This document shows positions 36,532-48,403 of a stretch of DNA of 64,000 nt, piece by piece. This stretch comes from Baylisascaris procyonis (lineage: Eukaryota > Nematoda > Chromadorea > Rhabditida > Ascarididae): the NCBI GenBank assembly GCA_037389465.1, contig JAZARR010000260.1, positions 754,501-818,500 on the forward strand, read 5' to 3'. A program made the position numbers and the translations under genes. Every line of letters starts with the position of its first letter. Position 1 is the stretch's first letter. The notes under the pieces were generated by a model. The model had not been told where the DNA came from, searched no databases, and saw nothing but the letters and a program-made list of their open reading frames with translations.

Positions 36532-39500
36532 GTATCGGTGGTTTTATGTTAACAAATGTCCAGGTATCACTAATTTTCAGCGTTATTGCTTTTTATTGTT
36601 AAGTCTTATTTAGACTCAGGATTTTGGAAACGAGATGAGGAGAATTTTAAAAAAGGGACGGTTATGGAGAGGAACGATTGGAGATTCAATCGAACGCATC
36701 AAGTGAAAGAATATAGTTGGGAGCCTTCGATTGTTGATTCAACACCACCAATCCCTAGCGTTGATGGTGATCGTCTAATAAAGTTGTGTATGTTTTCATT
36801 TTATTTTATTTTTTGTTTTATGAAGAGCAACCGAATATTTCTTTAATTTTAACATTATTTTATGTTGCAGTTCTCATTGCTGTAGTCATTGAATTGATTT
36901 TTACATTGAAAACTACCTTCCGGTATCCGAAGTTTCGGTGTTCGTTATATCACTGATCTTGATCTATCTGCTTCTTATCTTTAATTGGCCTGGTTTATAT
37001 TCACATGTTGACTATCGTTTCATTGATCGTCGTTTTACACGCCAAGAACGTCGGAAATGAGTGAATTTTTTTCTGAGGGAGGGGTGAAGGAATATTTGTA
37101 GAATTAAAGCAGTTTCCTATACTCTCCTCCTCAGTTTTGTGGAATAACATTTTGACACAATCTTCTGCTGTGGTGTAATCAATAATAATTTAAAGGTGAG
37201 AATGTGAATGATATTGCGGAGAACAACGAAGTATATTCACAAGCGGGTGATGCTGCGAAGAGTATCGAAGAACTTCCAGAAAAGGTGCAGCGAAATAACG
37301 TAGAAGAACGCTCTGTAGTAGTTGAACAAGAAAATCAGAACGCACCAAAAATGTCAACACCTTATGGTTGGTTAAGACTATTCGTTCTTTCTTTTTTTTT
37401 TTAAATGGTTGCGTGACTAGAGTAAAGGTGAAGAGAGTCTAATTGCTATGGTTTAAGTCTTTTGCCGGTAATATTATTTCAGAGTCATCGCTAAATTGGC
37501 AAAATGGTGAATTACTTTATGTTTCTCTTACTTTTCCCTCCCTTTCCCTCTGTAATAGCAGCGGCGAGTCCACATAATCTTCGCACAGTGTATCCTTTAT
37601 CCGGATCGATCATGCAAAAACACGCTAATATCATAGTGTCCAGCGGATTTGTTCCTTAGAGTGGTCGATGTTTTAGACTTTTCATAGTATCAGCGATATA
37701 TCAAACTGCATAAAATATTTGCTATATATCGTTTTGGTGTGATGTGTTATTTGCATATGACAAAGCGTAATGAGAACATGAAACTCGTCTGTAGGCAGGT
37801 CGGTATTCATTGGTTATATGTCACCCTACTCCTCTCTCAATGGAATTTGAATGAGGTTGAAAACCACCCTTCATATGTTATTATTTTACAAAGAACCCTC
37901 CATTGTTTAAGAAATCGGTACAATGATTATCCAGTATCCAGATTTTGAGGAGAATGTGTTGCTTCGTTGTTGTACCTTGTTGGGAAGTCTCTGTGAAACA
38001 AATAAGCAACTATGCGTTTAGCTGAGAAGAACATAACACGAGGTCATCTGCATGATCTGAGTAGAGATTGCGCTTCTATATCAGCAATATCATTGGCAAA
38101 TGATCCGATCACTCCGATCACTGCGCGGGGACGTTTTCCAAGTAATTCGGCTTCAAAAAGAGTTGCCTTCATGGAGCCAAAAAGAAGTCTGGCTCCGATG
38201 CCGGTCGTTAACGAAGAGAAGACATTTCTATCATCATCTGCCATTGATAGAGCACTTTCGGTGAGCGATCATTTGTAATGATCACCGTTGATGTGAATGA
38301 GGTTTTATATTTCAGAGAGTTTGCAATTCATTGACTTACAGCAAGCAGCACAAGTACATCGTTGATGTGAAAGTTTTTATGGCTGGCCAATTTGATAAAT
38401 AATTGAATATGTTATCACTTGCATTTTTTCTTAAATTTGTTGGTAATTTAGGAAATACCAATCGAATTATTCAACGAGTTTTCAAGAGGGGAATTCGCAT
38501 GAGCTTTGATATAATTTAATCTTATTTCAATAATAAATTTTGTGTTATTTGTGTTACTTTGATGTCATTAGCACATTTCTGTTATTTTTTCTCTCAGAGA
38601 AAATCATGACATGAATGAATGTGATATCCTAGGAGAATAGTGTAGAAACGATGAACGACACCCAGTTGATTGCTGCTCTTAATAAGGCAAGGAAACGTAC
38701 AGAAGGTGTTTTCAAGGTGCCCGATCTACCAAAATATCACTCTCGTACTCGTAAGTACATTTCATTTGTGATCAGTATGAATGAATGACAGTTGGTTTCT
38801 GTGGTCTTTCATTCATTCATTCATCGTTTTCCCTTGTCTATTGCGCGGTCGGTTGTGAAGCTCCGACCAGAGTGTTGGCTCCGTTCAGCCGAGCCATCCC
38901 GTCCAACACCTCATCGGGACAAGTGTGGCGGAACAAGTCCCGGCAGTCATAGGAGGAACGACGGTGAATCGGCTCGTCAGCATCCGATGGGCAGGAGATG
39001 AGCCTTCACGCGACCGACCTGCAAGAGGGAGAAGCCGACCTAAAGACCACGGGAACCAACTGGACCAGAGAGGCATTGGGTCAGAGCAGGCGGAAGCGAT
39101 GTGGAGAGACATGTATTCATAATGAATGCTGTGTTCATTGAAATAAATAAATAAATAAAGTGAATGAATGAATGGATGTAAGATAGGGGTGATGTACATG
39201 GTGACTGAATTAACCGTCTTTGTTGCAGTTTTTCTTGAAACGAAATTTCGGCTTCATACTCTGTTATAATATAATTGTGCCAAGCGAATAGTATGCAAGA
39301 GTGGCACAAAATTTGTATTCGATCAAGTTGTGGAATGAGTCAAGCGCTTCGCACTATGTTGCTTCCCATTAAAACTTGGGGACGGGTGAGCAAGGGAGAG
39401 GAAGGAATCCATTTTTGATTCTAACTTGCACTACTCGAATTGAGGTGTCTCAATCCTTTTACTGTTTTCTTCAACTGTGGTTTGCGGTGAATCTTTTTTA

Positions 39501-42500
39501 GTGAGCCATAATGGGATATTGTGCTATTGGCGGAGGCCTTTCAAAAATTTGGATTGATTTGATATCATTTTCCTTGCATCTTTTAGAATATCTCTTTCTA
39601 TGATTGCGACTTATTTTCGAGGTTAAACGTTTTTAGTTGAGTGCTATAATTTCGGATGAGCAGGTTCCAATAATTTTTAAGTTTTTTGATACTTTTGGTG
39701 GTTTTTTTTAACGTTGAAAAAAATTTAATGACCAAAATTTTAAGTAAGGATGCTAATTTATCTATATTTTTCTTGCAACATATACCTATCGAGTAGACTG
39801 AATGAGTATGTGTGAGTTTTGCAGAAGGTAGTCTCACGTCGACGCATAGTCGGAAGACCCGTGATCGTGTTGCTGAACCTCTAAGAAGCAATACAGTAAT
39901 TGTCAATACGCAAACGGAAGGGAGCGGTTTGTGTTATGAGTTTTTTTATGCAATTTAGCTGCAGATTTGGATAGTGGGACGGATGGAAAAAACGTTGGAA
40001 GATAGCCGTAATATTTCAGGGCAATGTCGATTTGAGAAATGGGAAGGGGTGGATCGCGAGGGCAGTGTGATGAGTTCCTTGAGAGTCTGCTTCGGTAATG
40101 AGGTAATTGGATGTATGGATTTAAGTAGGCAGAGTAGTCCAAGGGTAGCCCTTAGACGTTGAACAAATACTCCCCCAGCATAACTGCAACGTAGTATTCT
40201 TCCGGCATTGTGAATTATAGTAAGCTCGTTTCTTGGTAGCAACATGCATGCGGTGACGAGTCCCTCATCGTCCTCAAATACTTCTTCATTTGAAGGGTGT
40301 ATTCATTGCAAGCATGGACATTCCGGTCTCCGACGAACGGAAACTATACTTGCTTGCGTACGTCAAAAAAATGTGACTGTTTATAGAAAAGGCCATCACA
40401 GTTTATGTGGTCCTGGTAGGTGTATGGGACCTATTTGTCTTTATAGTGGCCATGTGAACATATAGGTCTCTTGAAAAAAAATAAATGTCACGAAAAATGA
40501 TGTCATTATTGCGAAAAAACTTGAGTTTTTTCGTGACTTTGATTGGCTCGCCGATAAGAAAACAGTATATCGCTTATCTAAGAAAATTTAATTCCTCTAT
40601 GTTGTCAACTGGATTATTTGCGTCAATTTCTTTATTGTCTCCTTGGAACAGGTATGGACTGTACCTGCCACTGAAAGGGAAATATTTTAAAATTATGAAG
40701 ATGCCTTTTGCAGATTTATTGGTCACTCTTGGAAGTAAAAGTCTGACAAAAAGATCTCTAAGTGGGAGTCGCGTTTTACAAACGCACAATTCGGAAAATA
40801 TACCAGCAGCCGGAGATGATGCACATATTGAAGGCCGATCGCATATAACGCAACCTACAAAACGCCCCACAAAGGAGATCGTGAACGTAACCGCTCCGCC
40901 GAATCAACAACGTTTCGACAGTAAGGCCAGTCGAGCAATGCCGTCAGCTTCATCGTCGTTCAATTTTCCCACCAGGTATATTTTTCGTTTGTTCTTGGTC
41001 GTGGTGGAAGATTAATTAAGGCTACTTTTTTATCTTTTCTTTCTTCCACCTTCCCGTGTTTGAATCATTGGGAAAGTACGTGAGAGCTGGAGATTTCTGG
41101 GAATCGTTGAGTGATTTCCGGCTGTATTTGTACCGAAGTCGCGATGAAGAAGGTTTTATATCTTTTCCCGAAGTGGCGTTTTGATCGTCTGTTAAATGAA
41201 TGTACCTATGAGAAATCTGATCAAATGGCAAAAAAACCATCGTTAAATGAATCGTTTATTTTGAATGTTACCCGCTAAAGGCGTTCGTTCTTTGGTATTT
41301 TAAAAAATAATTTATCACTGCTTCTTTGATGGTTATTTATAAAGTCCTCGAGTAGCTTTTTCTTCGTTTTGTTCCCTTTTCCTTCTTTCGACCACCATTA
41401 TCAATTATTATTTGATTTGTAATATTTAAAATTAATAAATAGCAAGCAGAGTTGTAGGTCTTTGAAACAGTCTTTTCTTGCTATTGTTTTAGCTCATCGA
41501 CTAGAGGAGGTGAGGGGAAATATTGTCTCGGATGCGATACATCAGCTGTTTGGTTCGGATGTACTGAGGTGAATTGTCCCGTAATTCAAACGATCCGACT
41601 GACTAATATGTTGAGCACATCACTGTTCTTGACAATTTCTTTGCAAAGCAAGAATGAGGCTTTTCAGGTAATGCCTTTATTTCCTTTGCGGTGCATCGTT
41701 GTTCCATTCATGAGGAAGGAGGAAAACAATTGAAAATTGAGAAAAGGCATTTTAAATTACATATTTAATTCAATGTGGTCCTCATCGTGCAGGGTGTTAT
41801 ATTTCATTTCGCTTACTATGGTCGAAAAGATCTGTGAAAGTAGCTGGATGATTGCTCCTACCGAAGGGAAACTCTGCTGACTTCCTTGTACCCGATTTCG
41901 GCGTCGGCGTTTCCTTCCAATCTTGCATCCTTTCAAAAACTTGCAATGGACAAACCAGGGTGTTCATCTGTGGCTGTTGGGCAAATCCGTCAATTCGTAT
42001 TTATTTGCGTTTTATGCATGTGATCGATAATCTGTGTGCAGTCAGCGAAAACTGCTGGATCACCGTCCTCCCCTCCCCCCCCCCCCCCCCCCACGGCAAT
42101 CTTTCCTTTCCCTTTCTTCGGAACAAATGTGGCTGTATTTGTGTTGTTATTTAAAAGTAGCCTATTTTAAAAATAAGGATGGAATAATTTGAAATGTAAG
42201 TAAGTGTTCGCCGCTGCCATGTAGAGAGGCGAGACGAGTTGAAAAATAGGAGTTTACTGATGGCTGACTGAACTGGAGCACTGAACCGAATTGGTTGACT
42301 AAACTGGACAACATGAAAAACCATCAGAATATCGGAGTCAACGCACGTAACGGCAAACGGGTTTGAACACGCAGCCGGACAACCAGAGGAAAGATGCAGC
42401 ATAATAGGGTAGAGAAGAACAGATATCAGTGAGGTCGATGTATGCAAAATGAGTTGCAGCGTGGTCGTGCATCACACCAATAAGGTTACATATCCTTTGT

Positions 42501-42838
42501 ATGTTCGAAAAATTTATAGGTAAGCTTTAGTTTACGGTGAATAACTTCCACGGATTCAATGATGCTTACATAGTTGAATGTGATTTGCAGTTGAAGGAGA
42601 CAGGAAGCATTATGTTGAAACGTAAAGAAGAGTTCTATCTTCATATAACTTTCAAGCCGCCTGCAGCTGCCTACTTCAAGAATGTCATCCGCATTGCAGT
42701 GCGTAACATCGAGCGTACGAGTTACTCGGTATTGTATTTCATACTTGAACGCTTTCTTCTTTTCGAATGTTCTACGGATATCTTTCAGCTAGAAAGTTTT
42801 TTCCCATGCTGGGGCTATGAGAAATGGCATTTGGAGGG

Positions 42839-42900
<62 letters not shown>

Positions 42901-45433
42901 GCACGTTTATCTATTCATTTTTAGGTTTGGGTATTTTCTATTTTGTGTTTTTTAGTGGACCTTCACCGTTGGGGATTCCATTCTTCGGCTGCCTGCCCTC
43001 GAAATACTTAACAATTTTCTATTCGAAATTAAGTGAAGCAAATTGTTTTCACATGCTCTTGCAAATTAGTTTTGCTAAAAAGCGTTATGACGATATCTTG
43101 TCTCTTCAGACATGCGTTTTTGTCTGTCCGCGTATCTGACAATTTTAGCCGTCGATCGTGGAGCTGAATCTTTCTCAAGATTCAAGATGTTCCCAAATCT
43201 CCATGTTAATGCGATTGCCTCTGAGGATCAATAACTGTTTCATAAAACAGATGGTTTGACTGAAAATGCCGTTTCGGTGTTGCAACTGCTGTAGAGGGAC
43301 ATAGAAGTGATAGGTTGTAGAAAATTCTGGTTACAGTGAAAACAAAGTCTGCATAAGGCTGCAGCTTAAAGCATACTCTCTTACCTTACAATACAAACCA
43401 TATTTTATCATAAATTACCGCGGGTTTCTTTCTTTCCGATTTCATTGCCCGCACCCAAGTGGACCATGTATTCATAAGATTACAGATACCAGTGACGGGT
43501 GCTGGAGGCACGGCAGTTCTAGTCGTTGAAGAGCACGGTGATATGAGCAGAATGAGGGACGGTTCTTTCGTACTCACAACCTCTAGCGCTATCAGTGTAC
43601 CAATTGAATTGGCGAATGTTGGTGTGAGGTATGTGGAAGTGGCTGTTTTCGATGAACTGTCTTAATGGAAATGTATGAGGGGATATGCGTAAGCGGCGTT
43701 TGACTTGGTCGTTCTCGCTTCCCGGATGGGGTCGATTTCGAATTTGAATGGTTACTACGGTATTTGATCTGTGTTCTCATGAATTAGTTTTCTCGAGATT
43801 ACATGAATTGTTTAGGAATATCTTAATAATGAATTGGTACCATTTCCAACATATTCTTCTGTGGTGTTAAGCAAATGCGGTGATCCAGTGATTTAAACCG
43901 TGCGATTACAAATCTTGCAATTTTTTATGCGTTTTTTCTGAAATGGAGTTGCATGGACTGGGGTTTTTTCTGTTGCTTAATATTATTGATAGGTGATTTT
44001 CATTTTGCCCATGTGACGGTATGATAATCGTTATCTTGCTGCCGTGTGGAGGAGACGAGGCGAGACGAGAAGTTGAATTTAACTGATTGCTGACTGGAAC
44101 GGCGCACTGAACCGAACTGGTTGAATGAATTGAACAACACGAAAAACCATCAAAATATTCGAGTCAACGCACATAGCAGCAAACGGGTTTGAAACACGTG
44201 ACCAGGCAACCAGAGGAAAGGCGCATTATAATAGGGCAGAGAAGAACAGATATTACTGAGGTCGATGTGTGCAAATTGAGTTGCAGCGCTGTCGTTCATC
44301 ACAGCAATAATATAACAATAAAAGCTAGCGAGGTTATAAAGTGGAGCGTTATGCTTGACTAGGAGCCGTAGGCATGGGAAAGGATGATGCAGCTCCTTTC
44401 CCGGAATATCACTGATTTCCTGGGAATGTTCGTCTGGTAGTGGCAGTAACGTTGATCGAATTTTCCATTTATTTTCTCTGGCGTTTAGACTTTTCCCTAG
44501 CAATTAGTGGGTCTCACTGAAAAGATTTTATTTCTTTTAATATTCTCAAGGGAGAATCGGGTAGAGGAGTTGTAATGACAGAATGCTTTTTAAGTTTAAT
44601 GAGGTGCGCGTTAGTGTGAAAGTCTTGTAATTTACTAAAGGCTTTGTTATAACTTCAGTTAAGCGCAAATATGTGATTTCACTCCTCCTTCCTTTGATTT
44701 ATGCAAATGCTTCTGAAAATGCATATGTTAATACATGTCAGAGTGCACCTGTAAGCATTCTTCTGTCGAGGGTCGCTCAAGTCCATAGGGAGGATGAGGG
44801 ATATTGGCTTGCGGCAGGTGGGACCCTGCTATGCCTTTGAGCGATCTTTCCTCGTGCCATCAATGCTGCCTCTCCCATGTGAAGGCGGCGATTAATCCAG
44901 TCGCATCGCATGCGACGGAAGTTCTCTGATCACATCATCGTGTGTGCGTCGCTATGCATATAAAGCGATGCCTCTGCGTTATAATCTCAATTGGTGAATC
45001 AGAAAAACTGATGGCAAAAACTGTTGAACATGTATTGCATGGTGGGATAATTTCTTCATCCCGACTTCATTCAAATGATTGCTGGGAAACAGAATTTCAT
45101 TGTTTTTTCGAATATCAGTGTAGGCGATGGGTTTGACAGCCGGCGCCAGAAAGGGGCACACAGAAATGATAGCTTCCTCCTTGGCATAAAGTTGCATGAT
45201 CAGCGTTTTATCTTTGTTTGTTTTACTAGTTGTTGACGTCATATTTCATAGCAAGTGACGTCATTTTATTCAGAGATGCTTTCGCATTTATAAGCGTCAT
45301 TGATCCGAACACGAAACAACCGCTGGGAAGCGTGAAGGTATTGCCGACTGATCGAGCAGTGATCCTGCGTCGACAGAAACAGGTCGACACAGATGTTTTT
45401 AATGATCTCATTTTAAATGAACGGACTGCTTAA
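35316..45433 (+). CDS. spd-2: SPD-2/CEP192-like centrosome protein, multi-exon
   Basis: SPD-2/CEP192 proteins scaffold pericentriolar material and centriole duplication. Exons joined by phase: 35316-35424, 35548-35703, 35865-35894, 36295-36447, 36614-36766, 37196-37366, 38022-38260, 38633-38750, 39825-39926, 40020-40094, 40296-40415, 40714-40975, 41493-41667, 42591-42728, 43486-43628, 45274-45433. The N-terminus is very acidic (EDNFDDDDGDDLLNDNDVD), followed by low-complexity polar sequence. The last four exons read as an ASH/PapD-like repeat pair: YCLGCDTSAVWFGCTEV, FYLHITFKPPAAAYFKNVI, IPVTGAGGTAVLVV, then SVPIELANVGVRDAFAFIS, as in SPD-2 C-terminal domains. The total is about 765 residues, near the nematode protein length. 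Intron 1 is GC-AG. The 36614 exon donor (36766 or ~36785) is uncertain, and the 40296 acceptor is weak. An AATAAA follows the stop by 28 bases. Family assignment rests on recall of the ASH pattern. Confidence 0.6.
36499..36530. repeat. (TA)n microsatellite
   Basis: About 30 bases of TA repeats in the intron between the fourth and fifth exons of the SPD-2-like gene. Confidence 0.95.
36871..37060 (+). CDS. Alternative membrane-tail exon with a frame break
   Basis: A canonical acceptor (TTTTATGTTGCAG) opens an exon that joins in phase to the 36614 exon if that exon ends near 36785. It reads LIAVVIELIFTLKTTF and then meets a stop at 36954. A second frame starting at the T-run near 36899 reads YLPVSEVSVFVISL, a strong hydrophobic segment, and ends RRFTRQERRK then TGA at 37060. 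The two frames would fuse if the run of five T at about 36898-36902 had six, so a one-base loss (assembly error or real mutation) is likely. The result would be a C-terminal hydrophobic hairpin with a basic end, reminiscent of reticulon-like tails. An ATTAAA signal lies at 37103. It may be an alternative 3' end, or show that exons before it form a separate gene. Confidence 0.4.
38860..39160 (+). mobile_element. 3' end of a non-LTR retrotransposon ORF, degenerate
   Basis: A GC-richer segment in an intron of the SPD-2-like gene. Near its end one frame reads LKTTGTNWTREALGQSRRKR, resembling the C-terminal NW-x-REA motif of RTE-like reverse-transcriptase proteins. It is followed by TAATGAATGCTGTGTTCATT and a short (AAAT)n tail. 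The same tail occurs at 11549-11629. The reading frame is broken upstream, so this is a dead 5'-truncated copy. Confidence 0.65.
42068..42092. repeat. Poly-C tract in intron
   Basis: A stretch of about 18 uninterrupted C preceded by CCCTCCC, in the intron between the 41493 and 42591 exons. It is prone to replication slippage and assembly error. Confidence 0.9.
42190..42470. repeat. 270-bp interspersed repeat, copy 1
   Basis: This segment, from about TTCGCCGCTGCCATGTAGAG to CGTGCATCACACCAATAA, matches 44037-44310 along its length with roughly 80 percent identity in the same orientation. Shared landmarks are GAGGCGAGACGAG, CACTGAACCGAA, AACCAGAGGAAAG and GAGTTGCAGCG. Both copies lie in introns of the SPD-2-like gene. 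There is no long open frame, so it is probably a non-autonomous element. Confidence 0.85.
42838..42899. repeat. (TA)n microsatellite
   Basis: About 60 bases of TA repeats in the intron just after the 42591-42728 exon. Confidence 0.95.
44037..44310. repeat. 270-bp interspersed repeat, copy 2
   Basis: Direct-orientation partner of the copy at 42190-42470, in the intron before the 45274 exon. It has several small insertions and deletions relative to copy 1, so the copies are not recent. Confidence 0.85.
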
Positions 45434-45460
45434 TGAGTGTAACTTGTACGACAGCGAAGC

Positions 45461-45466
45461 AATAAA
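45461..45466 (+). terminator. AATAAA polyadenylation signal, SPD-2-like gene
   Basis: AATAAA begins 28 bases after the TAA at 45431-45433, in GCGAAGCAATAAAGCTTTT. It supports 45274-45433 as a genuine terminal exon rather than an internal one. Confidence 0.55.
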
Positions 45467-46818
45467 GCTTTTCTCGTTAGAGATGCAATTTTTTTTTGCT
45501 CTTTTCTGTTAAATAACGTTCAGACTTGAATGCAGGTTTTTTTAAATAGTAAATATATAGTCATTCAATTGTTTTGGTTTCCAAGATTCTTTCGATCTGT
45601 TCTTGCTAGGCTTAGGAAGATAGGCATTATAATTCAGCCCTTGAAATAATTAATTCTACACTTCATACTGCAAGTGTTAAGTTGCGGTGTTCGAGTTGAA
45701 TAAGGGGGTAGGGTAATGAGAACCAGTTGCAGGAGTGCATATTCTATCTATCCTCCATCATTCCCATTTCCGTCCAAGCCAGTATCGGTTAATATAGACG
45801 TTGTAGAAATTATATGTTTTGTTTACAAAACGTTGCTGCAGGGTGTTTTGGTTCGGGAAGCCCGCTCTTAATGACACCATGCATTTCGTTGTTGACCTTA
45901 TGTCTGACTGACCCTCGGTGTGATCCTTCTCCCTTCTTTGCCTCGGGACCTCGTGATGACATCTCTGGAATATATTATCACTTTTCTTGGTTTCGTTTAT
46001 TGGTGATTATCGGCGGTCGTGATGAAAATAAGCGGTGTTTAAGAGATTCGAGATTCACGTCGAGGAGCCATTTTGCGATGCGAATACGGAAACGAGAAGC
46101 GCTTTTGGTTCGACGAATTCACTCTGCAGTCGCACTTATTACGTAATTCGAATTATCTGGGCAGAAGAGTTGCTAAGATATCGCCTGAAACGGTTGGCTC
46201 TGTTCTTGTTTAAGACCTTGAGAGTGGTTGTCACGTATGGCCGGATAGGATATTTTGCCTTTTGCGCAGAAATAGCGCATGACATGACCAAGTACTATAT
46301 GAACATGGGAAACTTGTTCTTCTCTCCCACTGCTTAGTTTAACGCCACCATACAACAAACGGGGATACGCAGTTTCGCTGACCAGATTTGAAAGGGTTTC
46401 TTTGAAGCAGATGAGGAGGACTGATCTAGCAGAAAGGTCGTGTTGGAAATAAGCACAGAAGGTGTCTTGTTTAATAACTCCAGTGAACAAGGTAAATAGC
46501 TTATTCTGTGTTTTCCATTGCTTGTGGGACTTTGAATAGGAACACCGATGGAGTTTCAACTAGTGCTCTCTGTTTTACCTCTATGTTGAGTAGGAAGTAG
46601 AATTCATCTTCTATTTATCATTGATGTCAGTTCTTTCGTTCGTGATTGCCACAGAGTGAGTCACTGGTCACGCCTGCTGTCAGTGCTAGAATAGTACATA
46701 TGAGCGTTTGGGAAGCTGTAGAATAAGGTATGGAGGTAGTCCGGAAAATAATGAGCGCATGTCATTTTTTCTTTAAATCCCATTAAATGGTCTGGTAATT
46801 TGTCTTTGAAATTTTCAG

Positions 46819-47509
46819 TGCAGAAGAAGCGGGACATCACAATTGGAGTATTGACGGTTATTCGTTTACTAGAGGGGAATTTCTCAACGAACGAATGGCT
46901 AAAATAACGGCTGCTTGTAATGGTCCATATAGCGTCACGGATAAAGATACATTTGAATGTCGTCTCCGTGTCCTCTGTATATCCGTAAGTTTTCGTTTAT
47001 CGATCAGTTATTGGTGCTATCATGTGCACAATTCCACTTGTTATTAAAGATCTCTCCATCTGGTATTAAAAGGTTATGTGGGAGTTCTTTTATCTCTTAA
47101 TTCTTCCGGGTTTTTCCTGAACGGTATGAGCAGGAAATGCAGTTATTACATCGAATCGGGAACACATATCCCATACATGGACGATTTCTGTAGTAAGTCG
47201 ACGAACAACCGTCGGTTGCATGTGATTCTATTTCCGTAAAATAACCTATCATAGTTAATAATTTTGGCTTATTATATACTTGGTTACGTAATGACTTAGC
47301 AGTTCAACATTTCATTCTCGGTAAGTATCGGCTGGTGCTTTCAGGTGGCTGACAATAAGCGTGTTCCGATATGGCAGAATGGCAGTCTTCAACGAGGACA
47401 CGACGAAGCGCGGGTGGTTGTTTTGGAGCCAGATACGACACTTGCGCCAGATGCAACTATCGGAATTATTCAAGATGTTAGCATTATGACACCTCTGACT
47501 AAGCGATAA
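46819..47509 (+). CDS. Two coding exons, downstream gene or 3' end of SPD-2-like gene
   Basis: Exon 46819-46984 follows an ATTTTCAG acceptor, is read in phase 2, and contains HHNWSIDGYSFTRGEF and DTFECRLRVLC before a GTAAGT donor. Exon 47345-47509 follows GCTTTCAG in phase 0, reads VADNKRVPIWQNGSLQRG and VVVLEPDTTLAPDATIGI, and ends at TAA. The LEPDTTLAPDATI pattern resembles a strand of an ASH-type repeat, so these may be C-terminal exons of the SPD-2-like protein reached by using the CAG|GTCGAC donor at 45382. A possible intervening exon is 46044-46142 (RFEIHVEEPFCDANTET), but its phase does not fit cleanly. The poly(A) signal at 45461 argues instead for a separate short gene with its start not found. 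Coding status is likely, membership unresolved. Confidence 0.5.
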
Positions 47510-48403
47510 ATCCTATCCATCTATAATTTAATAGCATATTTATTTGGCTGAGCTGTTGTTTGTTTGCCATACCGTTGTCATCTGGTCTGCCAATACACAT
47601 TATTCCATTTCATAAACTTTTTTATTGTTTGCATTTAAGGGAAAGGTTTTTGCACTAACTAACGCTACATTTGTTTTATCGTTTATATTAGAATCCGAGA
47701 CATAGATCATCTTTGTTCTATGAGATCAGAAGCGGTGGGTGGTCTGATGGGTGGAGCTGAGCTTTGGAATATACAGTGAGCTGGAGTTACAAGGAGAGAG
47801 GAGATGGGACTAATTCTTCAACTTTTCGGTCTTGCCCTTTTGCTTTATGCTTATCTGCTGCTCAATATCGTCGTAAGCACTCAGTATTAACTAATCTGAC
47901 TCAGCAAATAGTAGTAGTTCTATAATAAAATTCTACGCGTGATATTTCACCGAATTTTCCTATCATCCAAAATTGGAAATATTGAATAGGATGGAAAAGA
48001 GGAAATGCTGATGCAGTTTCCAAATCTTGTATTTATTAAGTAATCATGAAGACATAAGCCTTACTGCATTTTGACGCCGACTTATCAATTGCCACAATAT
48101 TTCCTCTGTGTAAATAGAATTGTCGACATATTGCTTTACACTAGCAATTAGCTCTTACATTATTTCCTGTAAATGTTTTCTATACATTCCATCATTATCT
48201 TCTTTGTTGGTTTAACGTGTTGAATCCTTTGCTTCAGTACTTGTTTCTTATTAATGCAATGCTTATATTCAAATAGCCTCTTTGTTCTCATTAGTTGGCT
48301 CATTGATAATGAAAGGTATTGCCCGAATGTAGTGCTGGAACTACCCAATAAAACTGCATATCCTTTTATTACGCTGGTCATACCCTTACGAAGGGAAGTT
48401 TCT
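47510..48403. other. Mostly non-coding, one leader-like exon
   Basis: Apart from the possible hydrophobic exon at 47804-47872, no gene could be supported here. Sequence is AT-rich. Confidence 0.4.
47804..47872 (+). CDS. Candidate first exon with hydrophobic leader
   Basis: ATG followed by 22 codons reading GLILQLFGLALLLYAYLLLN and a canonical GTC|GTAAGC donor at 47872 in phase 0. The segment could be a signal anchor; it faintly recalls the N-terminus of the small Golgi/ER protein IER3IP1/Yos1, but no exon with the expected following motif was found before or after the transposon remnant at 48.4 kb. It may be an orphaned or broken gene, or chance. Confidence 0.25.

Noticed and set aside
37559..37658. 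Possible exon reading ASPHNLRTVYPLSG between the 37196 and 38022 exons
   Set aside because: The acceptor is fine and the phase fits on entry, but no phase-1 donor exists before the stop. The 37196 exon joins 38022 directly in phase without it.
39598..40245. - strand frames of 79-102 codons
   Set aside because: Antisense shadows of intron and exon sequence of the SPD-2-like gene.
45814..46337. Overlapping frames of 100-110 codons with VFWFGKPALNDTMHFV
   Set aside because: Some parts may be exons of the SPD-2-like gene but no donor/acceptor pair keeps phase with neighbours, so not called as a gene.
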